DNA of 64,000 nucleotides from Chryseobacterium sp. c4a. GTDB taxonomy: Bacteria; Bacteroidota; Bacteroidia; Flavobacteriales; Weeksellaceae. Made by a program: the position numbers and the translations under genes. The DNA is taken from NCBI RefSeq assembly GCF_009900745.1, contig NZ_WXVU01000025.1, positions 1 to 64,000 on the forward strand, written 5' to 3'. Below the pieces are notes generated by a model, which did no database searches, had not been told where the DNA came from, and worked only from the letters and a program-made list of their open reading frames with translations. Shown here piece by piece: positions 50,760-59,623 of the stretch. The stretch's first letter is position 1. Each line of letters opens with the position of its first letter.

Positions 50760-50909
50760 ATGGAAAATTCACAAGAAAATAACTCAAAGTTTAAAAAGTG
50801 GTTCAAGCGTGTTGGATGGGCAGGGTTTGCTTTCTTTACCATTAAAGGCTTGATTTGGCTCGTAATATTCTACTTTGGAGCAGATTCGCTTCAGAGTTGT
50901 ATGAAATAA
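50760..50909 (+). CDS. Small single-span membrane protein, 49 aa
   Basis: The ATG at 50760 opens a 49-codon frame. A polar start (MENSQENNSKFKKWFKRVGW) is followed by one transmembrane helix (AGFAFFTIKGLIWLVIFYFG) and a short tail ADSLQSCMK with a Cys. A full-consensus promoter lies 27 bases upstream and a strong terminator directly follows, so it is a complete transcription unit. The function is unknown; small membrane proteins of this kind often regulate transporters or kinases. Confidence 0.8.
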   Translation: MENSQENNSKFKKWFKRVGWAGFAFFTIKGLIWLVIFYFGADSLQSCMK

Positions 50910-50940
50910 AAAAGCAGAGAAAATTTTTCTCTGCTTTCTT
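50910..50940 (+). terminator. Terminator of the 49-aa gene
   Basis: AAAGCAGAGAAAA / TTTTTCTCTGCTTT near-perfect stem, directly after the stop; A- and T-runs on both sides allow termination in both directions. Confidence 0.85.
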
Positions 50941-51098
50941 TTTATAATAAGGTTTATTAAAAGATTTCTTCTGTTGCCAACAATGATAAAATCCATAATA
51001 GAACAGAGAATTTTATATTTTAATTCCACAAAAAATCTCTTTTTAATGAATTAAAACCATTTTTATCTGATTCTATTTTCCCCATTTTTGCTTCAAAG

Positions 51099-51287
51099 CT
51101 AGTCTTTTTTCTTCCTTCCATTGTTCACAAGGCTTTGGTGCAGGAGATATTCAATCTGACCATTTACACTTCTGAATTCATCATTGGCCCATTTTTCGAG
51201 GAGTTTATAAGTAGACTCATCTATCCTTAACACAAAGGATTTTTTGCCTTTGTTTTCCGAAGTGTTCTGAGCTTTTTCCGATTTCAT
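51099..51287 (-). CDS. Arc-type ribbon-helix-helix protein, 62 aa
   Basis: The small basic protein KGKKSFVLRIDESTYKLLEKWANDEFRS, then VNGQIEYLLHQSL, fits the ribbon-helix-helix fold: a strand (FVLRI), then two helices with the SVNGQIEYLL signature of Arc-like DNA-binding proteins. It lies 85 bases after the SPFH gene, on the same strand. Its target is unknown; it could regulate the SPFH gene or be an orphan. Confidence 0.75.
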   Translation of the reverse strand: MKSEKAQNTSENKGKKSFVLRIDESTYKLLEKWANDEFRSVNGQIEYLLHQSLVNNGRKKKD

Positions 51288-51372
51288 TTATTCTTGTTTT
51301 TGTTGCAAGATGCATTGGGTTATATTCCGGGTTGATTATTTTAATGAAACCCAGAATTATTGATTGTTATAA

Positions 51373-52239
51373 TTAGTTATACAGTGTTCCTGCATTCAGT
51401 ATTGGAGTCGCTGCTTTTTCACCGCAAAGCACTACCATCAGATTGCTTACCATTGCCGCTTTTCTTTCATCGTCAAGTTCAACAATATTCTCTTCAGAAA
51501 GCTTTTTAAGGGCAAGATCTACCATTCCTACAGCTCCTTCTACAATTTTAGTTCTTGCTGCCACAATAGCGGTAGCCTGCTGTCTCTGAAGCATTGCTCC
51601 TGCGATTTCTGAAGCATACGCTAGATGTGAAATTCTAGCCTCCTGAATTACGATTCCAGCCTTTGACAAACGATCTGTAAGTTCCTGTTCTAAAATAGCG
51701 TTAATCTTGTCCCCACCTTCTCTGAGAGTGATAGGAGCATGATCATCTTCCAGATTGTCATAAGGGAAACTCATAGCCAAATGACGTACTGCCGCTTCAC
51801 TCTGCATTTTCACAAAATCGGAATAACGCTCTACATCAAAGGCTGCCTTATAAGTGTCTCCTACTTTCCATACAATTACGACTGCAATCTCAATAGGATT
51901 CCCCATTTTATCATTTACTTTCAGAGTCTGTCCCTGCAAGTTTTCTGAACGTAATGACATTTTCTGAGATGAATACAAAGGATTAATAAAAAACAATCCG
52001 TTATCTTTTACTGTTCCCACATATTTCCCAAAGAAATTCAGCACTCTTGAATGGTTAGGCTGGATAATCATCAGTCCTTTTAAGAAAAAGCATGAAACGA
52101 GGAAGCAAAGCATCGCTATGATCACAAACGTAATACTTTGATCTACTCCACTTATAAAGAAGTACACTGCTGCTACAAAGAGTACCAGACAGATCACTAA
52201 TGTAAGGTAACCCGACATGGGTTTTAATGTTTTTTCCAT
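51373..52239 (-). CDS. SPFH/Band-7 (stomatin/prohibitin-like) membrane protein
   Basis: The 288-aa protein has two N-terminal hydrophobic segments (about 10-30, 36-55), then the SPFH domain: IQPNHSRVLNFFGKYVGTVKDNGLFFINPL, given here in part, VWKVGDTYKAAFDVERYSDFV and ITLREGGDKINAILEQELTDRL. The C-terminal coiled-coil part has AISHLAYASEIAGAMLQRQQA. SPFH proteins form membrane rings or microdomains and often protect membrane proteins and proteases. It is followed by the ribbon-helix-helix gene. The partners here are unknown. Confidence 0.88.
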   Translation of the reverse strand: MEKTLKPMSGYLTLVICLVLFVAAVYFFISGVDQSITFVIIAMLCFLVSCFFLKGLMIIQPNHSRVLNFFGKYVGTVKDNGLFFINPLYSSQKMSLRSENLQGQTLKVNDKMGNPIEIAVVIVWKVGDTYKAAFDVERYSDFVKMQSEAAVRHLAMSFPYDNLEDDHAPITLREGGDKINAILEQELTDRLSKAGIVIQEARISHLAYASEIAGAMLQRQQATAIVAARTKIVEGAVGMVDLALKKLSEENIVELDDERKAAMVSNLMVVLCGEKAATPILNAGTLYN

Positions 52240-52319
52240 GATTGAATTTTTAATTTGATATTATTTTGATATCATAAAGGTAGCGGTAAATTTTGAATTT
52301 TGTATTAGAAATTTTGATT

Positions 52320-52430
52320 TTTTTTGGTGACGAGGTACGGGATGCGCGATGCGAGGGTTTATACAGAACGCAATTGTAGTTTGTAAGTCGAGAAGATGGG
52401 AATGTTGAGATGCGGGGTGCGGGGTGTGAG
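52320..52430. repeat. GC-rich degenerate repeat patch
   Basis: Short direct repeats of the GATGCGxGGTGCG / GGATGCGCGATGCG type occur in two clusters, unlike the surrounding AT-rich spacer. They look like a dispersed genomic repeat, perhaps a fossil element. I cannot place it in a known family. Confidence 0.4.
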
Positions 52431-52475
52431 ATTATAATTTTCATAGAAATCAGATATTGAATATAAGAAAAAACA

Positions 52476-52618
52476 AATACTAGGTTCATAAGGGTTTTAA
52501 TTAACAAAAAAGGGTAAGATCGTTTTACTCAGCAAGGTGATTAGTTAACTGAACGAAGTGCCTCTGCGATCGAAAAATGAAGAAGAGTATATTTTTTACT
52601 TTTTGTGAACCTAGCATT
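52476..52618. repeat. Inverted-repeat (MITE-like) element
   Basis: The ends are AATACTAGGTTCATAAG (52476-52492) and TTTGTGAACCTAGCATT (52602-52618), 15 of 17 bases inverted-complementary. The 109 bases between have no ORF. It may be a non-autonomous mobile element. Confidence 0.55.
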
Positions 52619-52677
52619 AAAAAGAAGCTCCCAAAGCATTTCATTATATTATATACAATGATAGTTTTTTAAATAAA

Positions 52678-52704
52678 AAATCCCGGAAGTGAATTCCGGG
52701 ATTT
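52678..52704 (-). terminator. Terminator of ccsBA
   Basis: AAATCCCGGAA / TTCCGGGATTT perfect stem with a 5-base loop, 22 bases after the stop at 52726. Confidence 0.85.
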
Positions 52705-52725
52705 TGAGTTATATGTTGTAAAAGA

Positions 52726-55700
52726 TTATTTCTTCGTTAAAACTTTAAACTTGAAATAAGATACAGCTGCTAAAGTAATCATTGTTGCGATTCCGATGTA
52801 TACCCAAGCTGGTACTGGTACCGGATCACCTGCTGCGTAAGAGTGAAGTCCGCTCAGGTAGTAATTTACTCCAAAATAAGTCATTACCATAGAACAGAAA
52901 GCAAACATTGTAGCTACGTGGAATGCCCATCTGCTTCTTAATCCCGGAACTAATCTCATGTGCAATACAAAAGCGTACACCATAATGGAAATGAAAGCCC
53001 ATGTTTCTTTTGGATCCCAGCTCCAGTATCTACCCCATGATTCGTTTGCCCAGATCCCTCCTAAGAAGTTACCTACCGTTAAAGCAAAAAGACCAACTGT
53101 TAATGACATTTCAGAAACGATGACCAATTCCTTCAATGTTGTATCGTGGTGAATTTTGTACGTGTCTTTGTTTGAAATAATATAGAACACCAAAGATAAT
53201 ACGGCAATAATCATCGACAGAGCAAAGAAACCGTAACTCGATGTAATGATCGCCACGTGAACGATCAACCAGTAAGATTTCAGTACCGGTACAAGCGGTG
53301 TAATCTGTGGATCAAGCGCTGAACCTCCGTGTGCAAATCCCATCATGATAACAGCTACCATAAATCCTGATGCTGGAATCAATGCGTTGGCATTTCTGTA
53401 AAGAACCAATCCAGCTGTAATACCTACCCAAGAGATGAAGATAATAGCTTCATATCCGTTACTCCAAGGTGCATGTCCAGAAATATACCATCTTGCTACA
53501 AGACCTAAGAAATGGAAGATATACCCAATTAAACCAATTGCAATAATTATTTTAATGGCTTTGTTTAATATTTTATTGGGTTTGAATAATTCTACAAATC
53601 CAAGAAGCAAAAGAAGACCTCCAATAATAGTATAGAAAATCAATAGTTTAAAATTGATATCCGCAGTATTCATGAATACTTCAAGATCTACTTTAGATTG
53701 ATCTGGAATTACAGCTTTCCCCCATTTTTTCTGGTAGTCTGAAAGCTTCACCAATTCAGAGTCTGCTTTGCTCCAATCTCCGGATCTTTGCGCACCAATA
53801 ACTTCTGAAAAATAAGGCCCCATTACCTGCTGAGATTCCATGTCCGGTTCAAACTTTTGATCCAGCCATGAATGCCAAGTGTGGTTAGCATCATTCTTCA
53901 CAGGAACAATTCTTAAAAACTGACCACTGAAAAATTCGTTAAAAATCTGAACTCTTTCATTTAGCTTAATAACCTGCTTGTCATATTCAGATTGGTCTGC
54001 CGGTTTTTTTGCAAAAGCTGTGTTATAGTCTCTTTCCAGAATATAAGTTAACATCCCTGTATTCTTATCTACCGGGAATAAATTCAGTAAAGAAGTATAC
54101 CCATCTTCATTGGCTTTTGTTTTTTCAAGAAGTGCTTTACCACCTTTTTCATCAACTTTGATCAGGGGAACGGATGTCCAGCTTTCTGTATCTGTATTGA
54201 TTGAAAGGAACCATTGGTTAGCATCCAGAGATTTACCGTCTGTTCCTTTGAATTTGTCATGCTTGTAAAGTTTTCTCAAAACCTCTAAAGCCTGTGTGTT
54301 CATTGGAATAATTCGTCCTTCGAAATTTTGAACTAAAAGATAACCGAATTTCTCTGCATGTTCTTTGCTGATTTTATTTTTAGCAATGATCTCATCAGCT
54401 GAAATAGTTCTCATTTTGCCCATTGGAGAAGCCAATGAGTTTTGTTTTATCTCGCTGTCTTGAGATGTTTTTGTTTCAGGAGCTGGTGCTGCATGAGTGT
54501 GTCCATCACCTTCTACATGTACATGGTCTCTGCTTCCGTCAGTAGTTCCATGTGTTTCAATTTTTTGAGCATTTAGCCCTAAGCTTAAGAATAATAAAAG
54601 TACTGCAGCAGCTTTCTTTTTATTAACGTCTTTCAGTATTTTATTTAATTTCCAGAAGTGTGTTCCTTTCCAGAAGAAGATCACAAACATTCCTAAGAAT
54701 AATAATCCGTATCCGATATAAGAAATCAACGTTCCCCAATAATCGTGGTTTACAGATAATACAGTTCCCATTCTATCCGGATCAAAACTAGACTGGAAGA
54801 AACGGTAACCTTTATAGTTTAGAACGTGGTTCATATAAATTTTATAAGGCGTTTCTTTTCCTTCGTCAACGATTTTCACGTGACTTTCGTAAGCACTTGG
54901 AGAATTACTTCCCGGATATGTTTCCATAACGAAGTCATCCAACTTCAATGCAAAAGGAGTATTGTACACTTTTGGGCCGTATCCTACCATGATGTTCAAT
55001 CCATCCATTGTGATTTGCTTGTATGCATTTGGATTTCCTTTTTCAACGGAAAGATCAACCAATTGTTTTGTTTTTGGGCCTTGTAGTTCAATCTGAAGCA
55101 TATCCGGAACATTAGCATCTTTCTTTCTGTCTCCTTCTATAGCCATCAGCTTACCCTTTTTAAGACCTTCAGGTACAACCAGTTTTAGCTCGTTGATGCT
55201 GTATAAGCTTCTCAATGCTAAGGGCTGGAATTCATCTTTTACAGTATTTCCGGTAGCTTGTGTTGCCATGGTCATATAAGTGGCATCTACTGGAGTCTTG
55301 ATGAATAATTTACCCCCTTCATTCTTGAATTCAACAGCTCCGTCAATTGGTCTGTTGAAAGTTACCAAGGTTCCGTTGATAGATTTTGTTTCACCAGCTT
55401 TGATGTAAACATTTTGTCTTCCGGTTTTTCCTGTTGAAACCAGGTGAAGATATTCAGTTCCGTTTGGTTCAGCCAGTAAGCTGTCCTTTTTTCTTTGAAT
55501 ATATTCTTTTGCAAAAATCTTCACTTCTTTTCCGTGGAAGTCATAAGTGGCATTAAGATCTTTGTGAAGTGGAGACATCAGGTAAGGAATATCCTGGTAG
55601 TTTAGGACATCTCCTTTTTCCTCAATCTGGATTTTAAGGAAGTTTTTATCCGTTACAATTTCGTTGGATGTTTCCCCTTCTCTGATGTGCATCTGCCCCT

Positions 55701-56001
55701 CAAAACTGATGTATCTTGTGATGGCACCACCAATAAAAATGAATACAAAGGCAAGGTGAAAAACCAAAACCGGCCATTTATCCTTTTTCCACAGTCTGTA
55801 TCTTCCGATATTACCTATGAAGTTAACGATAAGCAGCACCATGATGAGTTCAAACCATTTCGCCTCATAAATTAATGCTTTTGCTGTAGGAGTTCCGTAG
55901 TCGTTTTCTAAGAACGTTGCATAGGCCATTGCGAATGCATAAACCAGTAACAATACAGCCATTGTCCTGGTTGAGATAATAATATCTTGGAGCTTCTTCA
56001 T
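52726..56001 (-). CDS. ccsBA: Fused cytochrome c biogenesis protein CcsBA (ResB-CcsA)
   Basis: The 1091-aa membrane protein combines a ResB/CcsB N-terminal half (about 1-450; RTMAVLLLVYAFAMAYATFLENDYG, DKWPVLVFHLAFVFIFIGGAITRY, RFFQSSFDPDRMGTVLSVNHD) with a CcsA C-terminal half (about 760-1091). The latter holds the WWD heme-handling motif WGRYWSWDPKETWAF and flanking His residues. A large hydrophilic, His-rich middle (480-760) joins them. It is the System II heme-transfer and cytochrome c ligation machine in the periplasm. Fusion is usual in flavobacteria. It is monocistronic with a terminator at 52678. Confidence 0.92.
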   Translation of the reverse strand: MKKLQDIIISTRTMAVLLLVYAFAMAYATFLENDYGTPTAKALIYEAKWFELIMVLLIVNFIGNIGRYRLWKKDKWPVLVFHLAFVFIFIGGAITRYISFEGQMHIREGETSNEIVTDKNFLKIQIEEKGDVLNYQDIPYLMSPLHKDLNATYDFHGKEVKIFAKEYIQRKKDSLLAEPNGTEYLHLVSTGKTGRQNVYIKAGETKSINGTLVTFNRPIDGAVEFKNEGGKLFIKTPVDATYMTMATQATGNTVKDEFQPLALRSLYSINELKLVVPEGLKKGKLMAIEGDRKKDANVPDMLQIELQGPKTKQLVDLSVEKGNPNAYKQITMDGLNIMVGYGPKVYNTPFALKLDDFVMETYPGSNSPSAYESHVKIVDEGKETPYKIYMNHVLNYKGYRFFQSSFDPDRMGTVLSVNHDYWGTLISYIGYGLLFLGMFVIFFWKGTHFWKLNKILKDVNKKKAAAVLLLFLSLGLNAQKIETHGTTDGSRDHVHVEGDGHTHAAPAPETKTSQDSEIKQNSLASPMGKMRTISADEIIAKNKISKEHAEKFGYLLVQNFEGRIIPMNTQALEVLRKLYKHDKFKGTDGKSLDANQWFLSINTDTESWTSVPLIKVDEKGGKALLEKTKANEDGYTSLLNLFPVDKNTGMLTYILERDYNTAFAKKPADQSEYDKQVIKLNERVQIFNEFFSGQFLRIVPVKNDANHTWHSWLDQKFEPDMESQQVMGPYFSEVIGAQRSGDWSKADSELVKLSDYQKKWGKAVIPDQSKVDLEVFMNTADINFKLLIFYTIIGGLLLLLGFVELFKPNKILNKAIKIIIAIGLIGYIFHFLGLVARWYISGHAPWSNGYEAIIFISWVGITAGLVLYRNANALIPASGFMVAVIMMGFAHGGSALDPQITPLVPVLKSYWLIVHVAIITSSYGFFALSMIIAVLSLVFYIISNKDTYKIHHDTTLKELVIVSEMSLTVGLFALTVGNFLGGIWANESWGRYWSWDPKETWAFISIMVYAFVLHMRLVPGLRSRWAFHVATMFAFCSMVMTYFGVNYYLSGLHSYAAGDPVPVPAWVYIGIATMITLAAVSYFKFKVLTKK

Positions 56002-56392
56002 GTTGATATGTACTTGACATGCAAAAATAAGGATGATAAACCATAAAGCACTGAAAAAAAGCTGTTTTTTGTCACTTTGATCCCTGTTTTACTTATTTTG
56101 AATCATTCTTAATAATATTGGAGTTATTGGGAAAAATTCAATTTTTAAAACCGAAGAAATACAGATTAATAATGCCTATTTGAGCGATTGAAGACTTCTA
56201 TTTCAAAGGTGTCTTTTTTAGGAGAAATAAAGAAAAACCGCCTGGGACTTATCCAATTTGAAACTAATGTCACCAGACTTTTATTTTCTGTGAAATTGAT
56301 ATAAAATTTTTGAGTTTGTTTCAGTGATTCATCCATCTATTTTTAAGGGTAAAATTTTCTAATTTCTTATTCTTAAGTAGAATAAACCTTTC
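56002..56392. other. Upstream region of ccsBA
   Basis: About 390 bases. A minus-strand TATTTTTG at 56022-56029 is a candidate -7 box for ccsBA. No -33 match is obvious and no gene is visible. Confidence 0.4.
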
Positions 56393-57598
56393 TTATTTAG
56401 TAATCTGAGGCACAAAAAAATGATCCCAATCATAAACCCGAGCAACACTGTTACAAATTTCAAGCATAAATTCTTGATTATTGGTATTGGTCATCACTAC
56501 TACTCCATATCCTTTATCAAGACTTCCATAAGAGGCACAGGTAAAACCTTCATTCCCTCCATTATGATTAAAATAATAAACACCGTTTTTATACCGATGA
56601 AATACTCCTAATGCTACTTTACTTTCTTTGTAATTCACAGCCGGAGTAAACCTTTCCTGCATATATTTTTGAGTCAAAACCTTTTCAGATTTACCTTTTA
56701 AAGCCAATTGGCATTCAATCATGTACTTTGCAAGATCTTCAGGAGTCGTCCAAAGCCCGGCTGCCGAATACTCCGGATATAAATGGTATTTTCCTTTTAC
56801 TTTCTTCCCATCAGAATAATATCCGGAAGCAATATTTAAAGTGTCATTTTTCAAGGTATAGGTACTATGCGTCATTTGTAAAGGTTCAAACACTTCTTTT
56901 TTCAAAAACTCTTCATAACTTTTCCCTGAGGTATCGGTAAGGATCAGTTGAGAAATCACGGTACCTCCACCGGAATAATCAAATTCGAGTCCAGGTTCTT
57001 TTATAGAACGAACAGGTTTAGAGTTAGCCGGTGAGATACCATTCAAGATTTGTAAAATGTCAGGAATTTTTGCATTTCTTTCATATCCTGAAAACCCTGA
57101 AACACCTAATCCGGCAGAATGGCTTAGTAAATTCCGTGAAGTAATGATCTTATTTTTTGAAGTACTATCGTAGGGAAATTTCCAGCTTTTAAGATAATCA
57201 TTAATATCTTTATCAAGATCTACTTTACCTTGCTGCACAAGCTTCATAAATCCTAAACTATTAACGGTCTTACTGATTGAAGCCGCCTGAAACAATGTAT
57301 TGACATCTACTTTCCTATTCTCTTCTTCATCTGCATATCCATAAGCTTTAATCCATTCTATTTTATAATTATTGACAACAACAATACTGACCCCTTTTAC
57401 GTTAAATTGCTTCATCCTGTTAAAAATAGTATAAGCAGGAACTTTCTCAGTCCCCGAAATAATGTTTGGACTTAGAGAATTTTCAACTTTAAGAATTTTA
57501 TTTCTAATGTCACGATTCAATTTTTGAGCAGGTAACAAAAACGAAAAAGCGATCAATAGCAATAACAAACATTTTTCTATATGTATCATTATCAACAA
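56393..57598 (-). CDS. Serine hydrolase, beta-lactamase/D-alanyl-peptidase-like
   Basis: The 401-aa protein has an N-terminal signal (KCLLLLLIAFSFLLPAQ). The SxxK motif is in AASISKTVNS (about 93), the YxN position reads YSG (EFDYSGGGTV, about 207), and the KTG-like triad is HNG (YYFNHNGGNEG, about 350). The YSG/HNG pattern is common in the esterase-like EstB/PBP4* group. The substrate is unknown. It lies upstream of, and is transcribed separately from, the Crp/Fnr gene. Confidence 0.82.
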   Translation of the reverse strand: MLIMIHIEKCLLLLLIAFSFLLPAQKLNRDIRNKILKVENSLSPNIISGTEKVPAYTIFNRMKQFNVKGVSIVVVNNYKIEWIKAYGYADEEENRKVDVNTLFQAASISKTVNSLGFMKLVQQGKVDLDKDINDYLKSWKFPYDSTSKNKIITSRNLLSHSAGLGVSGFSGYERNAKIPDILQILNGISPANSKPVRSIKEPGLEFDYSGGGTVISQLILTDTSGKSYEEFLKKEVFEPLQMTHSTYTLKNDTLNIASGYYSDGKKVKGKYHLYPEYSAAGLWTTPEDLAKYMIECQLALKGKSEKVLTQKYMQERFTPAVNYKESKVALGVFHRYKNGVYYFNHNGGNEGFTCASYGSLDKGYGVVVMTNTNNQEFMLEICNSVARVYDWDHFFVPQITK

Positions 57599-57675
57599 AT
57601 TGTTTAAATTGTTTTAGTTTACAATTTACTCATTTCATCAATTCAGATAGAAAAATTCAACAACAAATACAAGGT

Positions 57676-58257
57676 CTATTTCTCTAATGAGATTCGTTTT
57701 CTGATTTTGCTTAAAAATTCATGGGTTATTCCAAGATAGGAAGCAACCTGTTGTTGAGTAAGCTTTTGTTCTAGCCCAGGATACTTTTGTAAAAATTCTA
57801 AATAACGTTTATCAGCTGTTTTACCTGTTAAAGAAAGAATTCTTCTCTGAAGTGCTACCGAAGACTGCTGATTCATGATCCTGAATAATTTTTCGATCTG
57901 TGGCATCGTTTCATACAGTTGTTCCTTATCCTTTTTTGAAATCATCAATACTTCACTGTCTAAAAGGGCTTCGATATTTAAAATACTTGGAACATCATTA
58001 ATCAGACTATCAATATCCGTAATCCACCATCCTTCTACTGCAAAGTATAAAGTTTGTTCAAATCCGTTTTCATTCAGATAATAGATTTTAAAACATCCAC
58101 TCAGTACAAAACCTTCAAAAAGGCAAAAGTCACCTTGTTGGAGAACAACGTCTTTCTTTTTAAAGCTTTTCCATTGAAATGGAGTTGTAAATTGACTGAA
58201 CTCTTCTTCCGAAAGATCAATGTATCGTATAATATTTTTATAGAGCAGATCGAACAT
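57676..58257 (-). CDS. Crp/Fnr-family transcriptional regulator
   Basis: About 193 aa from the start MFDLLYKNII at 58257 (an upstream in-frame Met at 58293 would add 12 atypical residues). The N-terminal cNMP-binding jelly roll (about 20-115) includes FKKKDVVLQQGDFCLFEGFV and a C-terminal helix-turn-helix QQVASYLGITHEFLSKIRKR. It lacks Fnr-type cysteines. It is followed upstream by the isochorismatase-like gene, a common partner, so it probably regulates that gene; the ligand is unknown. Confidence 0.85.
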   Translation of the reverse strand: MFDLLYKNIIRYIDLSEEEFSQFTTPFQWKSFKKKDVVLQQGDFCLFEGFVLSGCFKIYYLNENGFEQTLYFAVEGWWITDIDSLINDVPSILNIEALLDSEVLMISKKDKEQLYETMPQIEKLFRIMNQQSSVALQRRILSLTGKTADKRYLEFLQKYPGLEQKLTQQQVASYLGITHEFLSKIRKRISLEK

Positions 58258-58329
58258 AATAGTATTTAACAAAATAAAGATACCAATATTCATGATACCT
58301 TTATTAGATAGTGCCTATGTTCCCCTATT

Positions 58330-58974
58330 TTATTTTCCTTCTAAGAAATCTGATGTATTGACGATACGGGCATACAGATTCCCGAGTGCAGATATTCCTG
58401 CCAGAAAAGACCGTTGAACTTCCACTGCTTTTACCATCTGCCCATTGAGTTCCCGATCCCGTGTAGCTGTAGCATCACCGATAACCGTATTATTAAAACC
58501 AAAATCAAAAGATGCTCTCGTTGTAGATTCTACACAAACATCCGTCATCATTCCTGTAATAACTAAATTTTTGATGTTTTTAGACTGAAGATATTGTAAC
58601 AGATCTGTTTCTCTGAAACTGTTAGGAAAGTGTTTTTCGATCACTTTTTCGTCAGCCAAAGGAGAAACCAGTGAATGAATTTCTGATCCGGCAGTTCCTG
58701 GTAAGAAAAAGGTTGCCCCATCATTGGTTGAAATATGGCGAATATGAATAACAGGAAGATGGTTTTTTCTAAAATATTCCAAAATCTGCTGAACATTCTT
58801 GCCTGCCTCTTCAGCTCCTTCCAATGTCATTTTTCCTCCCGGGAAGTAATCATTCTGTACGTCGATAATTAATAATACTGTGTTTTCCATTTTTCTTTTT
58901 TGTTGTGCGTTCATTGATACGAGTGATAATAAAGACAGACATAGTACCATCGAGCTTTTCAATAGATTTTTCAT
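58330..58974 (-). CDS. Isochorismatase-like cysteine hydrolase with signal peptide
   Basis: The 214-aa protein has the isochorismatase-like fold: the catalytic Asp in IIDVQNDYFPGGK (about 38-50), the Lys in IEKHFPNSF (about 115) and the Cys in MMTDVCVESTTRA (about 145-150). An N-terminal signal (KSSMVLCLSLLSLVSMNAQ) would export it, which is unusual for this normally cytosolic family. A second internal Met (MENTVLLIID, near 58888) could give a cytosolic form. The reaction is unknown (nicotinamidase- or cysteine-hydrolase-like). The gene lies upstream of the Crp/Fnr gene. Confidence 0.82.
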   Translation of the reverse strand: MKNLLKSSMVLCLSLLSLVSMNAQQKRKMENTVLLIIDVQNDYFPGGKMTLEGAEEAGKNVQQILEYFRKNHLPVIHIRHISTNDGATFFLPGTAGSEIHSLVSPLADEKVIEKHFPNSFRETDLLQYLQSKNIKNLVITGMMTDVCVESTTRASFDFGFNNTVIGDATATRDRELNGQMVKAVEVQRSFLAGISALGNLYARIVNTSDFLEGK

Positions 58975-59061
58975 TGCTTAAAATTTATGGTACAAAATTA
59001 TCAGCTCTGGAACTTCTACCCTTTGAACTAGTTCAAAAAATACTCTCTGACCACAAAATAA

Positions 59062-59087
59062 AAGACCGAAGGTTTTCCCTCGGTCTT
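59062..59087 (-). terminator. Terminator of the surface-protein operon
   Basis: AAGACCGA / TCGGTCTT stem with a 10-base loop and T-rich minus-strand tail, 11 bases after the stop at 59099. Confidence 0.8.
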
Positions 59088-59098
59088 ATGCTTTATTT

Positions 59099-59599
59099 TT
59101 ATTTCCAGTAACTCCATTTTAAACCGTCATAAACAGCCATTGTTTTGCTTACCGTATCATAACACATCATTCCCGGATATGGACTTTTAACATTGATATG
59201 AGGATTGGCTACCTTAGGCAATATTAAAGCCTTACTGGCTGACTCCAGCACCAATACCCCCGGAACACTTGTAACAGGGCTTCCGATAATTACCCTATTA
59301 GGCCCTGATACTTCAGAATTGGCATTGAAAGTAACATTACTGATAGAACCGGCATCACTAAGAGCAATCCAACCAGAAGCATCTTTCATTTTTAAAATCT
59401 TATCATTTTTATCCATAAGAAGAGTTCCGGCTACAGCATCATTAGGCAATGTTTGTACAATAGGAAGCATTATACCATTAGTCGTATTAGATGCAAAATC
59501 CAGGATCCCGTCTCCGTCAACAGTTTCCTTACTTATTGCCACTTGTGCATTGGTAAAAGCGGTCATTAAAAATCCTATGAGTAATATTGTATTTTTCAT
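59099..59599 (-). CDS. Secreted hypothetical protein, 166 aa
   Basis: The start MKNTILLIGFLMTAFTNAQ at 59599 gives a signal peptide; an upstream in-frame Met adds six residues. The mature protein opens VAISKETVDGDGILDFASNT, then TNGIMLPIVQTLPNDAVAGT and ends GMMCYDTVSKTMAVYDGLKWSYW. This repeats the style of the end of the neighbouring surface protein (LIFDTADNCFKLYNGTSWKC). Both look like the same type of C-terminal beta domain, so they probably share a surface or structural role. The gene lies 25 bases after the surface protein, in one operon. Confidence 0.7.
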   Translation of the reverse strand: MKNTILLIGFLMTAFTNAQVAISKETVDGDGILDFASNTTNGIMLPIVQTLPNDAVAGTLLMDKNDKILKMKDASGWIALSDAGSISNVTFNANSEVSGPNRVIIGSPVTSVPGVLVLESASKALILPKVANPHINVKSPYPGMMCYDTVSKTMAVYDGLKWSYWK

Positions 59600-59623
59600 T
59601 TTTCTATCTTTAAACATTACCTG

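Larger units (their letters stand above)
52240..52725. other. Intergenic region with GC-rich and MITE-like repeats
   Basis: The gap of about 485 bases holds the GC-rich patch 52320-52430 and the inverted-repeat element 52476-52618, followed by the ccsBA terminator. An 85-codon open frame on the minus strand (52250-52507) has no coding character. Confidence 0.5.

Noticed and set aside
52250..52507. An 85-codon minus-strand open frame in the spacer before ccsBA
   Set aside because: It overlaps the GC-rich repeat patch, has no promoter or start context, and its residues look like random low-complexity sequence.
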